DNA of 13,539 bases, from positions 1-13,539 of the forward strand of contig JBBRUG010000155.1 of NCBI GenBank assembly GCA_038247995.1, read 5' to 3'. The translations under genes and the position numbers were made by a program. How positions within the stretch are numbered: the first letter of the stretch is position 1; every line of letters starts with the position of its first letter. Positions 1 to 7,980 of this stretch are shown piece after piece. The notes below the pieces were generated by a model that was given only the letters and a program-made list of their open reading frames with translations, ran no database searches and was not told the origin of the DNA. The stretch comes from JBBRUG01 sp038247995 (GTDB lineage: Bacteria > Chloroflexota > Chloroflexia > Chloroflexales > Chloroflexaceae).

Positions 1-2963
1 GCGCCGCCGGGGTTGGCGGTGAAACGGACAAAAGTAAGCCCGGCGGGCAGCGTGTCGCGCAGATCGACATTGGTTGCCGTCGTGCCGCCGATATTGCTGT
101 AGGCTAGGCTATAAGTGAACTCAGCGCCGACGAGCACGGCAGCCGGTGCGCTCTTCTGCACGCGTACCTCGGCCCGGGCGATTCGTGTGGTGGACGTGCT
201 GGTGTTATTACCGGGGTTACTGTCGGCAGGCACCGTAGTGCTGGTCGTAATCTGAGCCTGGTTAGTGACATTCTGGGCCACGCCGCTAATCGTGCTTGGC
301 GCACGTACATTCAGCGTGATCGTGCCGGATGCGCCGGGGTTGAGCGTGCCCAGGTTCCAGGTGATCACACGTCCACTGACGCTGCTCGGCGCGGGGCTGG
401 CCGACAGGTAGGTAACGCCGGCCGGAAGTGTATCGACGATGCGCACATTGGCGGCGGGCGTGTTGCCGGTAAGCCCGTAGGCCAGAGTGTAGCTATAGTT
501 CGCGCCGACGAGCGCTTCGGCGGGGCCGCTTTTGGTGACCCGCAGATCGAGGCTGTTGCCGTAGACGCCAAAATCGACATCAGACGTAAGATGGTTCGGC
601 GCATCGCCCAGCACCACGCGCACGGCATAGCCGGTCGATGCATCGACATCGCTGTCGCGGGCGTCATTGCCGCCGGCGTCGCGCAGAGTGGCGGTATAGC
701 CATTCGGCATGCTAAACGTGACCCGGTAGACGCCGGCGGGGAGCAGGCCAAACGAGTAGCGTCCGCTCGCATCGGTGGTGCGCATACGCGGATAGGTTGA
801 GCCGGGCGCTTGCGGCGCTGCACTTTCATTGGCCAGGAAGTCGAGATTCACCTGCACACCGGGAATCCCCGGCTCGCCACTGTCTTGCACTCCATTGCGG
901 TTCAGGTCGTTCCAGACCAGATCGCCGATGAAAGCTGTTGTCTCAAGCCCTTGAAGGCCGATATCATATACCCGCTCTTCTTCGCGGAAGAGCATCGGCA
1001 CGCTCGCGCCGGTGCGCCCGCCGTTCGGGGTTGTACCCTGCACCTCCAGGTAGCCATAGGCGCCGGGAATATCGCTATCGCGGGTGTCATCACTTCGATT
1101 CGCCGAGGTAAAACCCCACAATGAAGCCACACTACCAGGATCAAAATTACTTTGGGCCAGGCGTACGTTAAACGCCGTGTTGGGTGGCACGGCGAAGCGA
1201 TACAAGCCGCCGGCATCGGTGGTGGCGCGAGCAAGCGCCGGCGCCTGGGCATTACTCCCTTGGTAGAGTTCAAGCACGATCCCGCCAAAACCAGCTTCGC
1301 CGGAATCCTGGATGCCGTTCCCATTTGTATCTTGCCAGACCCGCCCACGAATAAAGGCATAGGTGCAGAGCAGTTCGAGATCGCCCAGAGCGCCGGATTT
1401 ACCACCGGCGGCTTTGTGGCTCGGGATCAGTTCCAGTGCGCCGCTACGGGTTCCGCCTGTAGCATTAAAAAAGCCGATCCCGCTGTTGCCGGCGCCGAGT
1501 AATGTACTGAGCGCCAGGCGTTCGCTCAGGCCGCCGGCGCCGCCTTGCAGGCTGGTGGCAAAACTGCCGATATGGTTCTCCATATGCCCGGCAAGCGGGC
1601 CGGGGATGAAGGCATGCAGATTATCGTTAAAATAGTCGCTCGACGCAGCAGCACGGAAAGCTGCCGGATCATTGCTGTTGGCTGGATCGCTTCGATTGAC
1701 TGTTTCCAGGCTCCATGCGCCGCCATTGGCGCGATAGGCCAGCACATCGCCTTGCGCAACGCCGGTAACATCGTCGGGCGGCGGTCCCTGAGCAAAGATC
1801 AGATCACCGGTACGATCACGCAAGCCAAGCCAGAGTTGTTGACCATCCTGACTGAATTCGATATCGGTGAGCAGCGGTTGCGGATAAAAAACTACCTTTA
1901 CGCCATTCGTCGTGCGAACGGGGAACGTACGGGGATCATCGCGCCAGGGGTTCCAACCCAGATACTGATTGTTGGCATTCGCCGGCTCAAACCAGAAAGT
2001 CTGCACATCGGTATCCTGATGGCGATTACGAATCGGCGTGCTGACCAGATCCTGGCTCAGCGACCAGGCCCAGCTATTCGTGCCGGTGAAGTAGGTCAGT
2101 AAATGCGCTGAGGGCCATGCTGTCGGTTGCGCCGCTGCGCCGCGCGCAGCCGGATCGGTGATGCCGACCACAAGCGCCGGGCCGCCTAATGTGGACAGTG
2201 GATTGGGATAGAACTCCAGCGCAAAAGGAATCAACTCAGCCTGGATCGCCGGGTTGGGACTGATCAGGTGCCAGGGGATGCTCAACGGGCTAAGGCGCTG
2301 GAGCGTCGGTTGGCTGATATCGTAACGCTCGATCCGGCGTGCCGCCAGGTTAACGGCATAGAGCGTACGTCCATCGGGGCTGATCTCCAGATCGCCGAGG
2401 CCGCTGCGCCCAACGTGGGGCAGCACCTGGCGGTCGTAGGGGTCGTTCGCGCCGCGTAGATTAGTACCGGCGCCGGGTACTGTAGCTGCCGGCGCCCAGC
2501 TTGTTGCCGTGAAGTTGTAGGCGTAGATTCCACCGGATCCGCCGCTGCCAAAGCTGGTCAGGCGGCGGGTAAACGCACCGGCAAAAATCCGCCGCACCCC
2601 ACTGATCGCGCCGTCGTCGTAGGCCACGCCGTAGGTCGAACCAATGCCATTACCGATCTGGCTATTGGTTGGACCGGGGGTGCGAGCGCCAAGCGGCGCC
2701 AGCACTTGGTTTTGCCCACCGGCGGTAAAACGCACCAGCGCCGGATCATTGGCCGGGGCGGGAATGAAGATACTATCGGCAAAACATGTTGTGGCAAAGG
2801 CCGGATCGCCATCCAGGCAGGACACCGCGCTCGCAAAATTGCCGCTGGAGGTAACCTGAGCGACGGCGGGCCGGGGCTGGCTAAAGGGCAACAGCGCTGC
2901 TAAGAACACCAAAAGGCCAGACAAAGCCACCAGGCGCGAAGGGAAGGAACGTAGGTGGTGCAT
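1..2963 (-). CDS. Large secreted surface protein with SdrD-B-like and DUF11 repeats (3' end outside window)
   Basis: One open frame runs from ATG at 2963 to the left edge without a stop, giving 987 codons; the C-terminus is missing. Residues 1-35 are a signal peptide (basic start, hydrophobic LVALSGLLVFLAALL, AVA cleavage site before Q36). Residues about 40-530 look like a beta-propeller-type region, with the blade-like stretch ISPDGRTLYAVN near 194-205 and ISFSQDG-like strands near 368-380. Two SdrD-B-like domains follow, each opening with a Ca-loop-like DxNxNGxQDSGE motif (about 536-670 and 677-801). Then come DUF11 repeats: one complete (about 804-925) and one cut by the edge (932 on), both with the DTLPAG signature. 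Such proteins are exported and usually cell-surface attached; a role in adhesion or sheath is inference. AAGGAG at 2975-2980, 11 nt from the ATG, supports the start. It is the last gene seen of the exported-protein block. Confidence 0.88.
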   Translation of the reverse strand, partial: MHHLRSFPSRLVALSGLLVFLAALLPFSQPRPAVAQVTSSGNFASAVSCLDGDPAFATTCFADSIFIPAPANDPALVRFTAGGQNQVLAPLGARTPGPTNSQIGNGIGSTYGVAYDDGAISGVRRIFAGAFTRRLTSFGSGGSGGIYAYNFTATSWAPAATVPGAGTNLRGANDPYDRQVLPHVGRSGLGDLEISPDGRTLYAVNLAARRIERYDISQPTLQRLSPLSIPWHLISPNPAIQAELIPFALEFYPNPLSTLGGPALVVGITDPAARGAAAQPTAWPSAHLLTYFTGTNSWAWSLSQDLVSTPIRNRHQDTDVQTFWFEPANANNQYLGWNPWRDDPRTFPVRTTNGVKVVFYPQPLLTDIEFSQDGQQLWLGLRDRTGDLIFAQGPPPDDVTGVAQGDVLAYRANGGAWSLETVNRSDPANSNDPAAFRAAASSDYFNDNLHAFIPGPLAGHMENHIGSFATSLQGGAGGLSERLALSTLLGAGNSGIGFFNATGGTRSGALELIPSHKAAGGKSGALGDLELLCTYAFIRGRVWQDTNGNGIQDSGEAGFGGIVLELYQGSNAQAPALARATTDAGGLYRFAVPPNTAFNVRLAQSNFDPGSVASLWGFTSANRSDDTRDSDIPGAYGYLEVQGTTPNGGRTGASVPMLFREEERVYDIGLQGLETTAFIGDLVWNDLNRNGVQDSGEPGIPGVQVNLDFLANESAAPQAPGSTYPRMRTTDASGRYSFGLLPAGVYRVTFSMPNGYTATLRDAGGNDARDSDVDASTGYAVRVVLGDAPNHLTSDVDFGVYGNSLDLRVTKSGPAEALVGANYSYTLAYGLTGNTPAANVRIVDTLPAGVTYLSASPAPSSVSGRVITWNLGTLNPGASGTITLNVRAPSTISGVAQNVTNQAQITTSTTVPADSNPGNNTSTSTTRIARAEVRVQKSAPAAVLVGAEFTYSLAYSNIGGTTATNVDLRDTLPAGLTFVRFTANPGG

Positions 2964-2991
2964 TGGAAGAAGTGCTCCTTGTGACAGATAT

Positions 2992-3040
2992 CAGGCGGCA
3001 GGACGCAGGCGCCAGGAGACAGGTAGCAGGAGGCAGCCAG
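2992..3040. repeat. Degenerate heptanucleotide array CAGGNNN x7
   Basis: Seven consecutive 7-bp units all begin CAG, six of them CAGG, with the last three bases variable (cgg, acg, cgc, aga, tag, agg, then CAGCCAG). The array fills most of the 96-bp gap between the CAP gene and the large surface-protein gene. It ends 11 nt upstream of that gene's AAGGAG ribosome binding site. Confidence 0.8.
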
Positions 3041-3059
3041 TACGAGGCACCAGAACTGC

Positions 3060-3602
3060 CTACTTGAAGTGCCAGCCTATTGCAAAAGTCCATTTGTTAT
3101 CGAAATAACCCACACCCATAACGTAGCCATAAGCTTCTGGATAACAAGTGAGCATATTTATCCGATGCCCAGGCGAATTCATCCAGCCATTAAACATATG
3201 CGTTGCATCCGCGTGAGCTCCACCAATATTCTCCAACTGCGCATAACCCGCACCTCGGCTGATATACCACTCATTCGATGCGTGACCCAAGTCAGCCACA
3301 GTCGCCCTGTACACACTCCACTCCTGGGTAATGCGCATCAGCAGCGGGTCTTCGCGGGCGGCGGGGCAACCCACCTCGGCGCGAGCGGCATTGACCAGAG
3401 CCAGCAGTTCGCGGCGCACCGGCTCGACGGTGTCGAGGTCGGGCGTAGGACTGGGCGATACCGGCACACTGCCATTGCAGGTAGGGCAATTGATTACCGG
3501 CAAATAGATCTGATTGATTGCGGCGGCAGCACTGGGGCGCAGGCCGAAACCAAGTAGCACGACGGCGAAGCTGATCAGGAGCGGGGGGACAAGGCGTTGC
3601 AT
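3060..3602 (-). CDS. Secreted CAP (SCP/PR1-like) domain protein
   Basis: The 180-aa product starts at ATG 3602. AAAAGGA at 3608-3614 lies 5 nt upstream, which favours this start over an ATG at 3653 in the same frame that would put 17 residues (VQVVQVV...) before the signal peptide. Residues 1-28 are a signal peptide ending PSAAAA. They are followed by the motif IYLPVIN and a Pro/Ser/Thr linker (about 33-57) with a CPTC pair. Residues about 62-179 form a CAP domain: LLxLVNAARAEVGC helix, GHASNEW (H107), ENIGGAH (E124), WMNSPGHRINML (H146) and a terminal FAIGWHF strand. These residues match the conserved cavity histidines and glutamate of the family. CAP proteins are extracellular, but their activity is variable, so the substrate is unknown. 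The gene lies between the haloperoxidase-like gene and the large surface-protein gene, on the same strand. Confidence 0.9.
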   Translation of the reverse strand: MQRLVPPLLISFAVVLLGFGLRPSAAAAINQIYLPVINCPTCNGSVPVSPSPTPDLDTVEPVRRELLALVNAARAEVGCPAAREDPLLMRITQEWSVYRATVADLGHASNEWYISRGAGYAQLENIGGAHADATHMFNGWMNSPGHRINMLTCYPEAYGYVMGVGYFDNKWTFAIGWHFK

Positions 3603-3607
3603 GGAAG

Positions 3608-3614
3608 TCCTTTT
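3608..3614 (-). promoter_or_regulatory. Ribosome binding site of the CAP gene
   Basis: Read on the minus strand this is AAAAGGA, 5 nt from ATG 3602. It decides the start: the longer in-frame alternative at 3653 has no comparable site and begins inside a 9-bp direct repeat (3631-3648). Confidence 0.6.
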
Positions 3615-3672
3615 GCTTACTGGGGCGAGAACCACCTGAACCACCTGAACCATTTACACTGCGCATCTTGGG

Positions 3673-3688
3673 GCAGCGCTCACGCTGC
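3673..3688. other. Short perfect hairpin between haloperoxidase-like and CAP genes
   Basis: GCAGCG (3673-3678) and CGCTGC (3683-3688) form a perfect 6-bp stem with a 4-nt loop, about 40 nt after the stop of the haloperoxidase-like gene. No T-run follows on the minus strand, so it is not a standard terminator. It could be an RNA processing or partial termination site. The rest of the 126-bp gap holds two copies of a 9-bp ACCACCTGA repeat (3631-3648) and nothing else I can recognise. Confidence 0.35.
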
Positions 3689-3728
3689 AAATCAGATCGA
3701 GCTCTGCTGTATCTGCGCGCATAATGAG

Positions 3729-5068
3729 TTATGGCAGCGGCGGCGCAGGATCGATGCCGGCGTGATCGAGCACCCGTTCCGCGACTTCACGGCCCTGCTT
3801 TATACCGGCGACGCCGTCCATCGGCCAGTGGATGCCGCCGACGATCCGCGATGCGGCGGCTGATTTGGCTTCGGCAAGCAACTGCGCGGCATCGTTGGGG
3901 AAAAATGCGGCCAAAATGGTGCCGGCGGCGCCGCTAAAGCTCGCGTGACCCGACGGATACGACGGATGCGGCGGCGTGGCCAGGAAGGGCTTCCAATCCG
4001 GTTTGTGCTCACCTAGCCACTGGATCGGTCGGGCGACCTGATAGTGATATTTGGTTTCCCAACAGGCCACGGCAACATCGTGGAGGGCGACGCCCAGTCC
4101 GGCATAGACGTGGGTCGCGGCTGGGGTGGACAAGGCATCGCGGCGCACTAGGCCGATCGCCCGCTCCATCCACATGCCGGGCGGTGTCGCTGTGCCGACG
4201 CCGGCGGCCCAGGCGGCGGCCAGTTCACGATCGGCGGCACTGAGTTGATCCTGCGCAGTTTGGAAGCTTCTGCGCTCGGCATCCATCGCCGGGTCGTCCC
4301 AGGCCGGCGGCGCCGACAAACGCACGGTTGTCGGATCACCAATGACGACGGTGCGCACAGCGCCCCAATGCGGAAGCTGGGCCGCCTCGAAAAACGGCGG
4401 AGTCGGCGCCCACCGGTCAGGCGCCGACTCGAGCAGCAGTGGTTCGCCAACCGGCGCATCGGCGCCGTCGGCGACGGCCCAGGCCAGCACGGCATCCGCG
4501 ACGGCAGCGCCGAGCATGCGGCTAGGCAGAATTGTTTCCGGTGCAGTATCACCCTGCCAGACGCCGACCCATGCCGCCGTTTCAGCAGCGTTATGCGCCG
4601 TATCGGCGTGCAGCGGATGCGTGTAAGCCAGAATGCGCGGGCAATCTCGGCAAACAGGGCATCATTCGAGATCGGTCGGTCGGCAACCTCGGCAGCACGC
4701 AGGCCGTCGTGGAGCGCAACCCCAAGCAACATCAGGTCGCGGGCAGCGTGCGGCGGTGCGGTGCTATCAGCTACGATGAGCCGTAGTGCCAATTCCATCC
4801 AGGCCGTCGCCGGTTCACGCCACTCATCGAGCGTGGCTGGATCAATGGGTGGCGGGGGAATAAGGCCAGGCAGATCAGACACATTACGTGGCGCCGGAAG
4901 CTGAGTAGGATCAACAATGAACGGAGGAGACAGCCGCGCAGCGAGCGCCGATCCGCTTGGATTGGCCTGGTGTTGCGCAGCCGATGGGCCGGCATCGCCG
5001 TGAACACTACGTAGCAACACCACCAGCACCCAGATCAGCAAGGTTAAGAAACGCAGGATGAGCAACAT
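3729..5068 (-). pseudogene. Vanadium haloperoxidase / PAP2-type acid phosphatase family protein, one-base frameshift
   Basis: The N-terminal part (from ATG 5068) and the C-terminal part (to TAA 3729-3731) are in different frames. Adding one base between 4634 and 4635 joins them as RAILAYTHPLHAD and yields a continuous 446-aa protein. A signal peptide (1-24, ending VHG) is present, and GGGAG lies 6 nt upstream of the start. The vanadate/phosphate pocket is complete in the C-terminal part: K340-x6-R347-P348, PSGH at 372-375, and S407-R408-x5-H414-x3-D418. The helical N-terminal half (LLGVALHDGL near 114) is typical of bacterial exported vanadium-dependent haloperoxidase homologues. Members either oxidise halides with peroxide or hydrolyse phosphate esters; sequence alone does not decide which. 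The intact pocket and lack of other lesions suggest a very recent mutation or a sequencing error rather than an old pseudogene. The frame from 5362 upstream of ATG 5068 is repeat translation, not protein. Confidence 0.85.
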
Positions 5069-5121
5069 GGAATGCTCCCGAGTGATTGCACAGGAGAACC
5101 AACGCTTGTGAATCGAGCGAA

Positions 5122-5170
5122 GACCAACGACCAACGACCAACGACCAACGACCAACGACCAACGACCAAC
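5122..5170. repeat. Perfect heptanucleotide array GACCAAC x7
   Basis: Seven exact tandem copies of GACCAAC are followed by a degenerate GACCGAA. The array sits in the leader of the haloperoxidase-like gene and ends 54 nt before its ATG. Perfect copies imply recent expansion and likely length instability. Confidence 0.95.
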
Positions 5171-5280
5171 GACCGAAGAGATGGATAACACGTCCATCAT
5201 TTCGACCGGCAGAAGGCAACAGATCGCATGAGCGCATCTGCCTCCCGGCGCCGGCAAACTGCCATGTCGCGCCCGCGCAC

Positions 5281-5318
5281 GAGGTTCCCGCTTGCGCGAG
5301 GTTCCCGCTTGCGCGGAA
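5281..5318. repeat. 17-bp direct repeat with palindromic (REP-like) half
   Basis: GAGGTTCCCGCTTGCGC occurs twice back to back (5281-5297, 5298-5314). The second copy extends into GGAATG, forming an imperfect palindrome TTCCCGC-TT-GCGCGGAA (5302-5318). This resembles the short CATTCCCGCG...GCGGGAATG elements scattered through many bacterial genomes. It lies in the 312-bp gap 5069-5380. Apart from this element and the GACCAAC array I see no gene in that gap. Confidence 0.6.
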
Positions 5319-5380
5319 TGACCCGCCGGGAGCCGTAGCCACGTGCTACGCGGTGACGACACCCCGTTTCAGACAGTCGC

Positions 5381-5593
5381 TCAAGCACACAGCGGACGCC
5401 AGGATGTGCGGTGATGTAACGGCAGTGGCGGCAATGCTTCGACCGGCGTGGGAAACGGGCGTTCCAGCGGCAAATCAGCGTCGGTGAGCGCCGGCAACAG
5501 ATTGTGCTCGGTTGCCGCCTGCGGGCTGAAGCAGGCGATCCAGAGCGCGGCGCCATAATCGGCAGGGCGGCGGGAGCGGGAGGGGTACGACAT
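5381..5593 (-). CDS. Possible small hypothetical protein (70 aa)
   Basis: I do not recognise this product. The frame starts at ATG 5593 behind a textbook AAAGGAG (5603-5609, 9 nt spacing) and ends with TGA at 5381. Codon choice is GC-ending like the neighbours. The product is Pro- and Ala-rich (LPLERPFPTPVEALPPLPL near 42-60) with no signal peptide or membrane helix. Against it: other frames are also open here, the length is short, and the coding sequence contains a hairpin GCCTGC-8 nt-GCAGGC (5517-5536) resembling the repeats between bchB and bciB. It sits between the 701-aa secreted protein gene and the haloperoxidase-like gene. It may be a real small protein or the remnant of one. Confidence 0.42.
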   Translation of the reverse strand: MSYPSRSRRPADYGAALWIACFSPQAATEHNLLPALTDADLPLERPFPTPVEALPPLPLHHRTSWRPLCA

Positions 5594-5602
5594 TGGGATG
5601 AG

Positions 5603-5609
5603 CTCCTTT
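5603..5609 (-). promoter_or_regulatory. Strong ribosome binding site abutting a repeat array
   Basis: AAAGGAG on the minus strand, 9 nt from ATG 5593, is the main support for the 70-aa frame. The GACGAGT array begins at the very next base (5610), so the repeat and the translation signal are contiguous. Confidence 0.5.
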
Positions 5610-5672
5610 GACGAGTGACGAGCGACGAGCGACGAGTGACAAGTGACAAGTGACGAATGACGAGTGACGAGT
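5610..5672. repeat. Heptanucleotide array GACGAGT and variants x9
   Basis: Nine 7-bp units in strict register: GACGAGT, GACGAGC and GACAAGT types, plus one GACGAAT. A diverged unit and a further GACGAGT extend it to 5686. The array fills nearly half of the 144-bp gap between the 701-aa gene and the 70-aa frame. Sub-blocks of identical neighbouring variants (two GACGAGC, two GACAAGT) suggest growth by slippage. Confidence 0.9.
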
Positions 5673-5737
5673 GATGCGGGACGAGTGCGTCCAGGCAGGC
5701 GTCTCCTGGTTCGCCTTTCTCCGGAGACTGCGAGCTG

Positions 5738-7843
5738 TCATCGCCGCAGTGCCGGTAAATACAAGCGCGGATAAGTTATGTCAATTAATTCGAGGATTGC
5801 TTTCGCACCGCTGGCAGACCGGTTGCCTGCCGGATCGACGAGACGCACGTCGAGCGTATACGTACCGGGGCGCAATTGTTCGGTGGGCAGGAGTGCGGCC
5901 AGGCTGACCTCGGCGCGAAGCATAAACGTGTCGTCAATGGGGCGACTAATTGCCTGTTTAGTCAGTGGAATGGTCTGCCAGGCGCTTTCCACCCCATTGG
6001 TAGGTGTAATGGCGACGGCCAACGCCCAGGGCGCGTCGCTCGCAGCGTCGGTGTAGCGCAGATTACGTAGCGTTAGTGTCTGGAGGACGCTGGCCGCCGG
6101 ATCAGCCTGGAGCGTAAGATCGCCGCCCGCCGTCTCGGGTGCAGTCACGTCGTAGATCATCGTTTGGGTGTAATCGCGAGTATTACCCAGGCCATCGGTC
6201 AGGCGCAGGGTAAGCTGCTGAGCGCCTTCAGTCGTATCAAGCGGGATCTGCAAGAGGCGCTTAGCTGTGGCATCGAACTGTAGGGCAGTGCCATTCAAGC
6301 TCACGGCAATGATCCCGCTACATTCAGCCGCTCCGTTGATCGCCAGCCATGCCGTGGAGGTGCGCGCATAACCAGGTGCGCCATCGATATTGTCGGCACG
6401 CACGGTTGCTTGAACATCCTGATCAAGTGTGATCGTTGCGCTGGTGGCCGGCTCCTGGAGGCCTGCGACACCACGTACCTGCGTAAAGAGGCGCAATTCC
6501 TGGCAGGCGGTTTTGCCAACTCCATGCGGTACAACAATTGTTGTGGGACCAAAAGGCTGCCAGAGATCGGCGTCGGTGGGCGGCGCACCCCAACGCCAGC
6601 GCAGCTCCGTGGGCGCCCCAGCGACATTTTGGAAGTCGAGCGCCAGCGTCGGCGCAGCGCTACGGGCCTGCCCGGCAGCTAAAATTGGCGTGGCATTCGG
6701 GCGGGCCTGACCGCCAGTGGCAAACCGAAAGGTGTGCGCCGTCAGCCGATCGCCGACAAACAACTCGCTCACGGCGTGGCCGTACTGCGCACCGTTCAGC
6801 GCAACTCCGACAGCGCCATGGGCGTTAAACAGCGCCCCGCCGGGCACCACAGCACCAACCGGCGCGCTCCAGACGCCGCCGCGCGGCTGCTGAGCGTACC
6901 AGAGCTTGATTGCACCGCCCGCCTCACCGATCCAGAACAGATGCAGCCCGCCTGCGACGTCAAAGGCTGGCGTGACCGGGCCGATCACCTTGCCGGCGAT
7001 CAGTTGCGCACTCGGCCAACTGCCATCGGCAGCGCGCTCAGCCAGAAACACGCCCGACGTCGGCCCACGCTCGGCAATACCGCGCCAGGCCGCCACAACG
7101 CGCCCATCAGGTGCAACCGCGATCCCAGGATCGGCGTAACTGGCATTGAGCGGCGTAACTCGGCTCGCGGCGAACGTCTGCCCATCCCAAAGGCCCGCAT
7201 AGATCTGGAGTTGATCGGCTTCGCCGCGCGTGTAGGCGATAGCGGCCCTGTCGCCGCCTGCAGCAAGGCCGGCTGCGTTATACCCGGCTGCCCGGCCAAA
7301 TGTTTGCGGATGCGACCAGCGCACACCACCGTCGGTCGAGCGGCTGAAGACAAACGGCTGATCGGGATTGCGCCAGGCGACGAACAACCCATTCGCCTCA
7401 GCTGCAAGCGTAACATTTACGGGAAAGGCAGCGCCGCGCACCACCACAGAAGGGTTCGACCAACCGCCGCCAGGCGGGCGGCTGCGCAGGTAGATCGTGC
7501 GCTCGGGTTGGTTGATCCAGGCGACGTAGAGCGTACCGTCGGGCGCGGCAGTAATTGCCGCCGACGAGTAATCAGGTTGATCCTCGGCTGCGCCGAGCCG
7601 TTCCGGCGCACCAAAAGCACCATCGGCGGGGGCGGCCCAGTAAGTCGCGTCGAGACGACGCGCATTAGCGGCAACATGCGCCTGGCCGGCGCTCAGCACG
7701 ACCCGAGGTAACTTCGTTTGTACGGCGCCAGGCAAGGCAGCCTGCGCTTCCAAACGCGGAGCGGCGCCATCCTGACCACGCACGACGGCGAAGGGTAGAA
7801 CGCAGACACAGACCATCAACAAGGCCAACCAGATACCGCGCAT
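5738..7843 (-). CDS. Secreted Asp-box/sialidase-like propeller protein with Ig-like C-terminus
   Basis: The 701-aa protein starts at ATG 7843, with GAGGAC at 7847-7852 upstream. Residues 1-23 are a signal peptide (IWLALLMVCVCVLPFAV). Residues about 45-375 show repeating beta-propeller strands, with LYVAWIN, LFVAWRN and VVAAWRG blades and an Asp-box SRSTDGGVRW at 167-176. Asp-boxes typify sialidase/BNR propellers, but I see no arginine triad that would support sialidase activity. Residues about 390-690 are two or three Ig-like beta domains, including LRLTDGLGNTRDYTQ and VRLVDPAGNRSASG. The chain ends PRLYLPALRR; a YLPxxxR ending is, from memory, frequent in Chloroflexi exported proteins. Binding or sensing of extracellular glycans is only a guess. 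It is the first gene of the exported-protein block, 137 bp after the membrane-protein gene. Confidence 0.85.
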   Translation of the reverse strand: MRGIWLALLMVCVCVLPFAVVRGQDGAAPRLEAQAALPGAVQTKLPRVVLSAGQAHVAANARRLDATYWAAPADGAFGAPERLGAAEDQPDYSSAAITAAPDGTLYVAWINQPERTIYLRSRPPGGGWSNPSVVVRGAAFPVNVTLAAEANGLFVAWRNPDQPFVFSRSTDGGVRWSHPQTFGRAAGYNAAGLAAGGDRAAIAYTRGEADQLQIYAGLWDGQTFAASRVTPLNASYADPGIAVAPDGRVVAAWRGIAERGPTSGVFLAERAADGSWPSAQLIAGKVIGPVTPAFDVAGGLHLFWIGEAGGAIKLWYAQQPRGGVWSAPVGAVVPGGALFNAHGAVGVALNGAQYGHAVSELFVGDRLTAHTFRFATGGQARPNATPILAAGQARSAAPTLALDFQNVAGAPTELRWRWGAPPTDADLWQPFGPTTIVVPHGVGKTACQELRLFTQVRGVAGLQEPATSATITLDQDVQATVRADNIDGAPGYARTSTAWLAINGAAECSGIIAVSLNGTALQFDATAKRLLQIPLDTTEGAQQLTLRLTDGLGNTRDYTQTMIYDVTAPETAGGDLTLQADPAASVLQTLTLRNLRYTDAASDAPWALAVAITPTNGVESAWQTIPLTKQAISRPIDDTFMLRAEVSLAALLPTEQLRPGTYTLDVRLVDPAGNRSASGAKAILELIDITYPRLYLPALRR

Positions 7844-7860
7844 AACGTCCTCGACGGTGG

Positions 7861-7885
7861 GGTGTACGACAGATACTCATACACC
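7861..7885. promoter_or_regulatory. Inverted repeat upstream of the 701-aa gene (possible operator)
   Basis: GGTGTA (7861-7866) and TACACC (7880-7885) form a perfect 6-bp inverted repeat with a 13-bp spacer, 18 bp upstream of ATG 7843. The overall length of 25 bp fits a dimeric regulator site or a leader hairpin. I found no convincing -35/-10 pair around it. The remainder of this 137-bp gap lacks the tandem arrays seen in most other gaps. Confidence 0.25.
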
Positions 7886-7980
7886 GCCGACGCCGGGGCA
7901 TAGGTGCGGAGAAAAGGCTAGTAATCAGGGGGGTGCAACGACACACAATAGTACGGTTGGGGGGAGGGACTTTTGGTGGC

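Noticed and set aside
1545..2102. 185-codon plus-strand open frame
   Set aside because: It lies antisense to the propeller-like region of the large surface protein, whose frame is continuous with recognisable domains.
3673..3688. Rho-independent terminator after the haloperoxidase-like gene
   Set aside because: The hairpin is short and lacks a following T-run on the minus strand, so only a hairpin is reported.
5069..5362. Open frame extending the haloperoxidase-like protein upstream of ATG 5068
   Set aside because: It translates the GACCAAC array into repeated GRWSLVV. The signal peptide and ribosome site fix the start at 5068.
6734..7711. 325-codon plus-strand open frame
   Set aside because: It lies antisense to the 701-aa secreted protein; it is Arg/Ala/Pro-rich without domain structure, as expected for a shadow frame.
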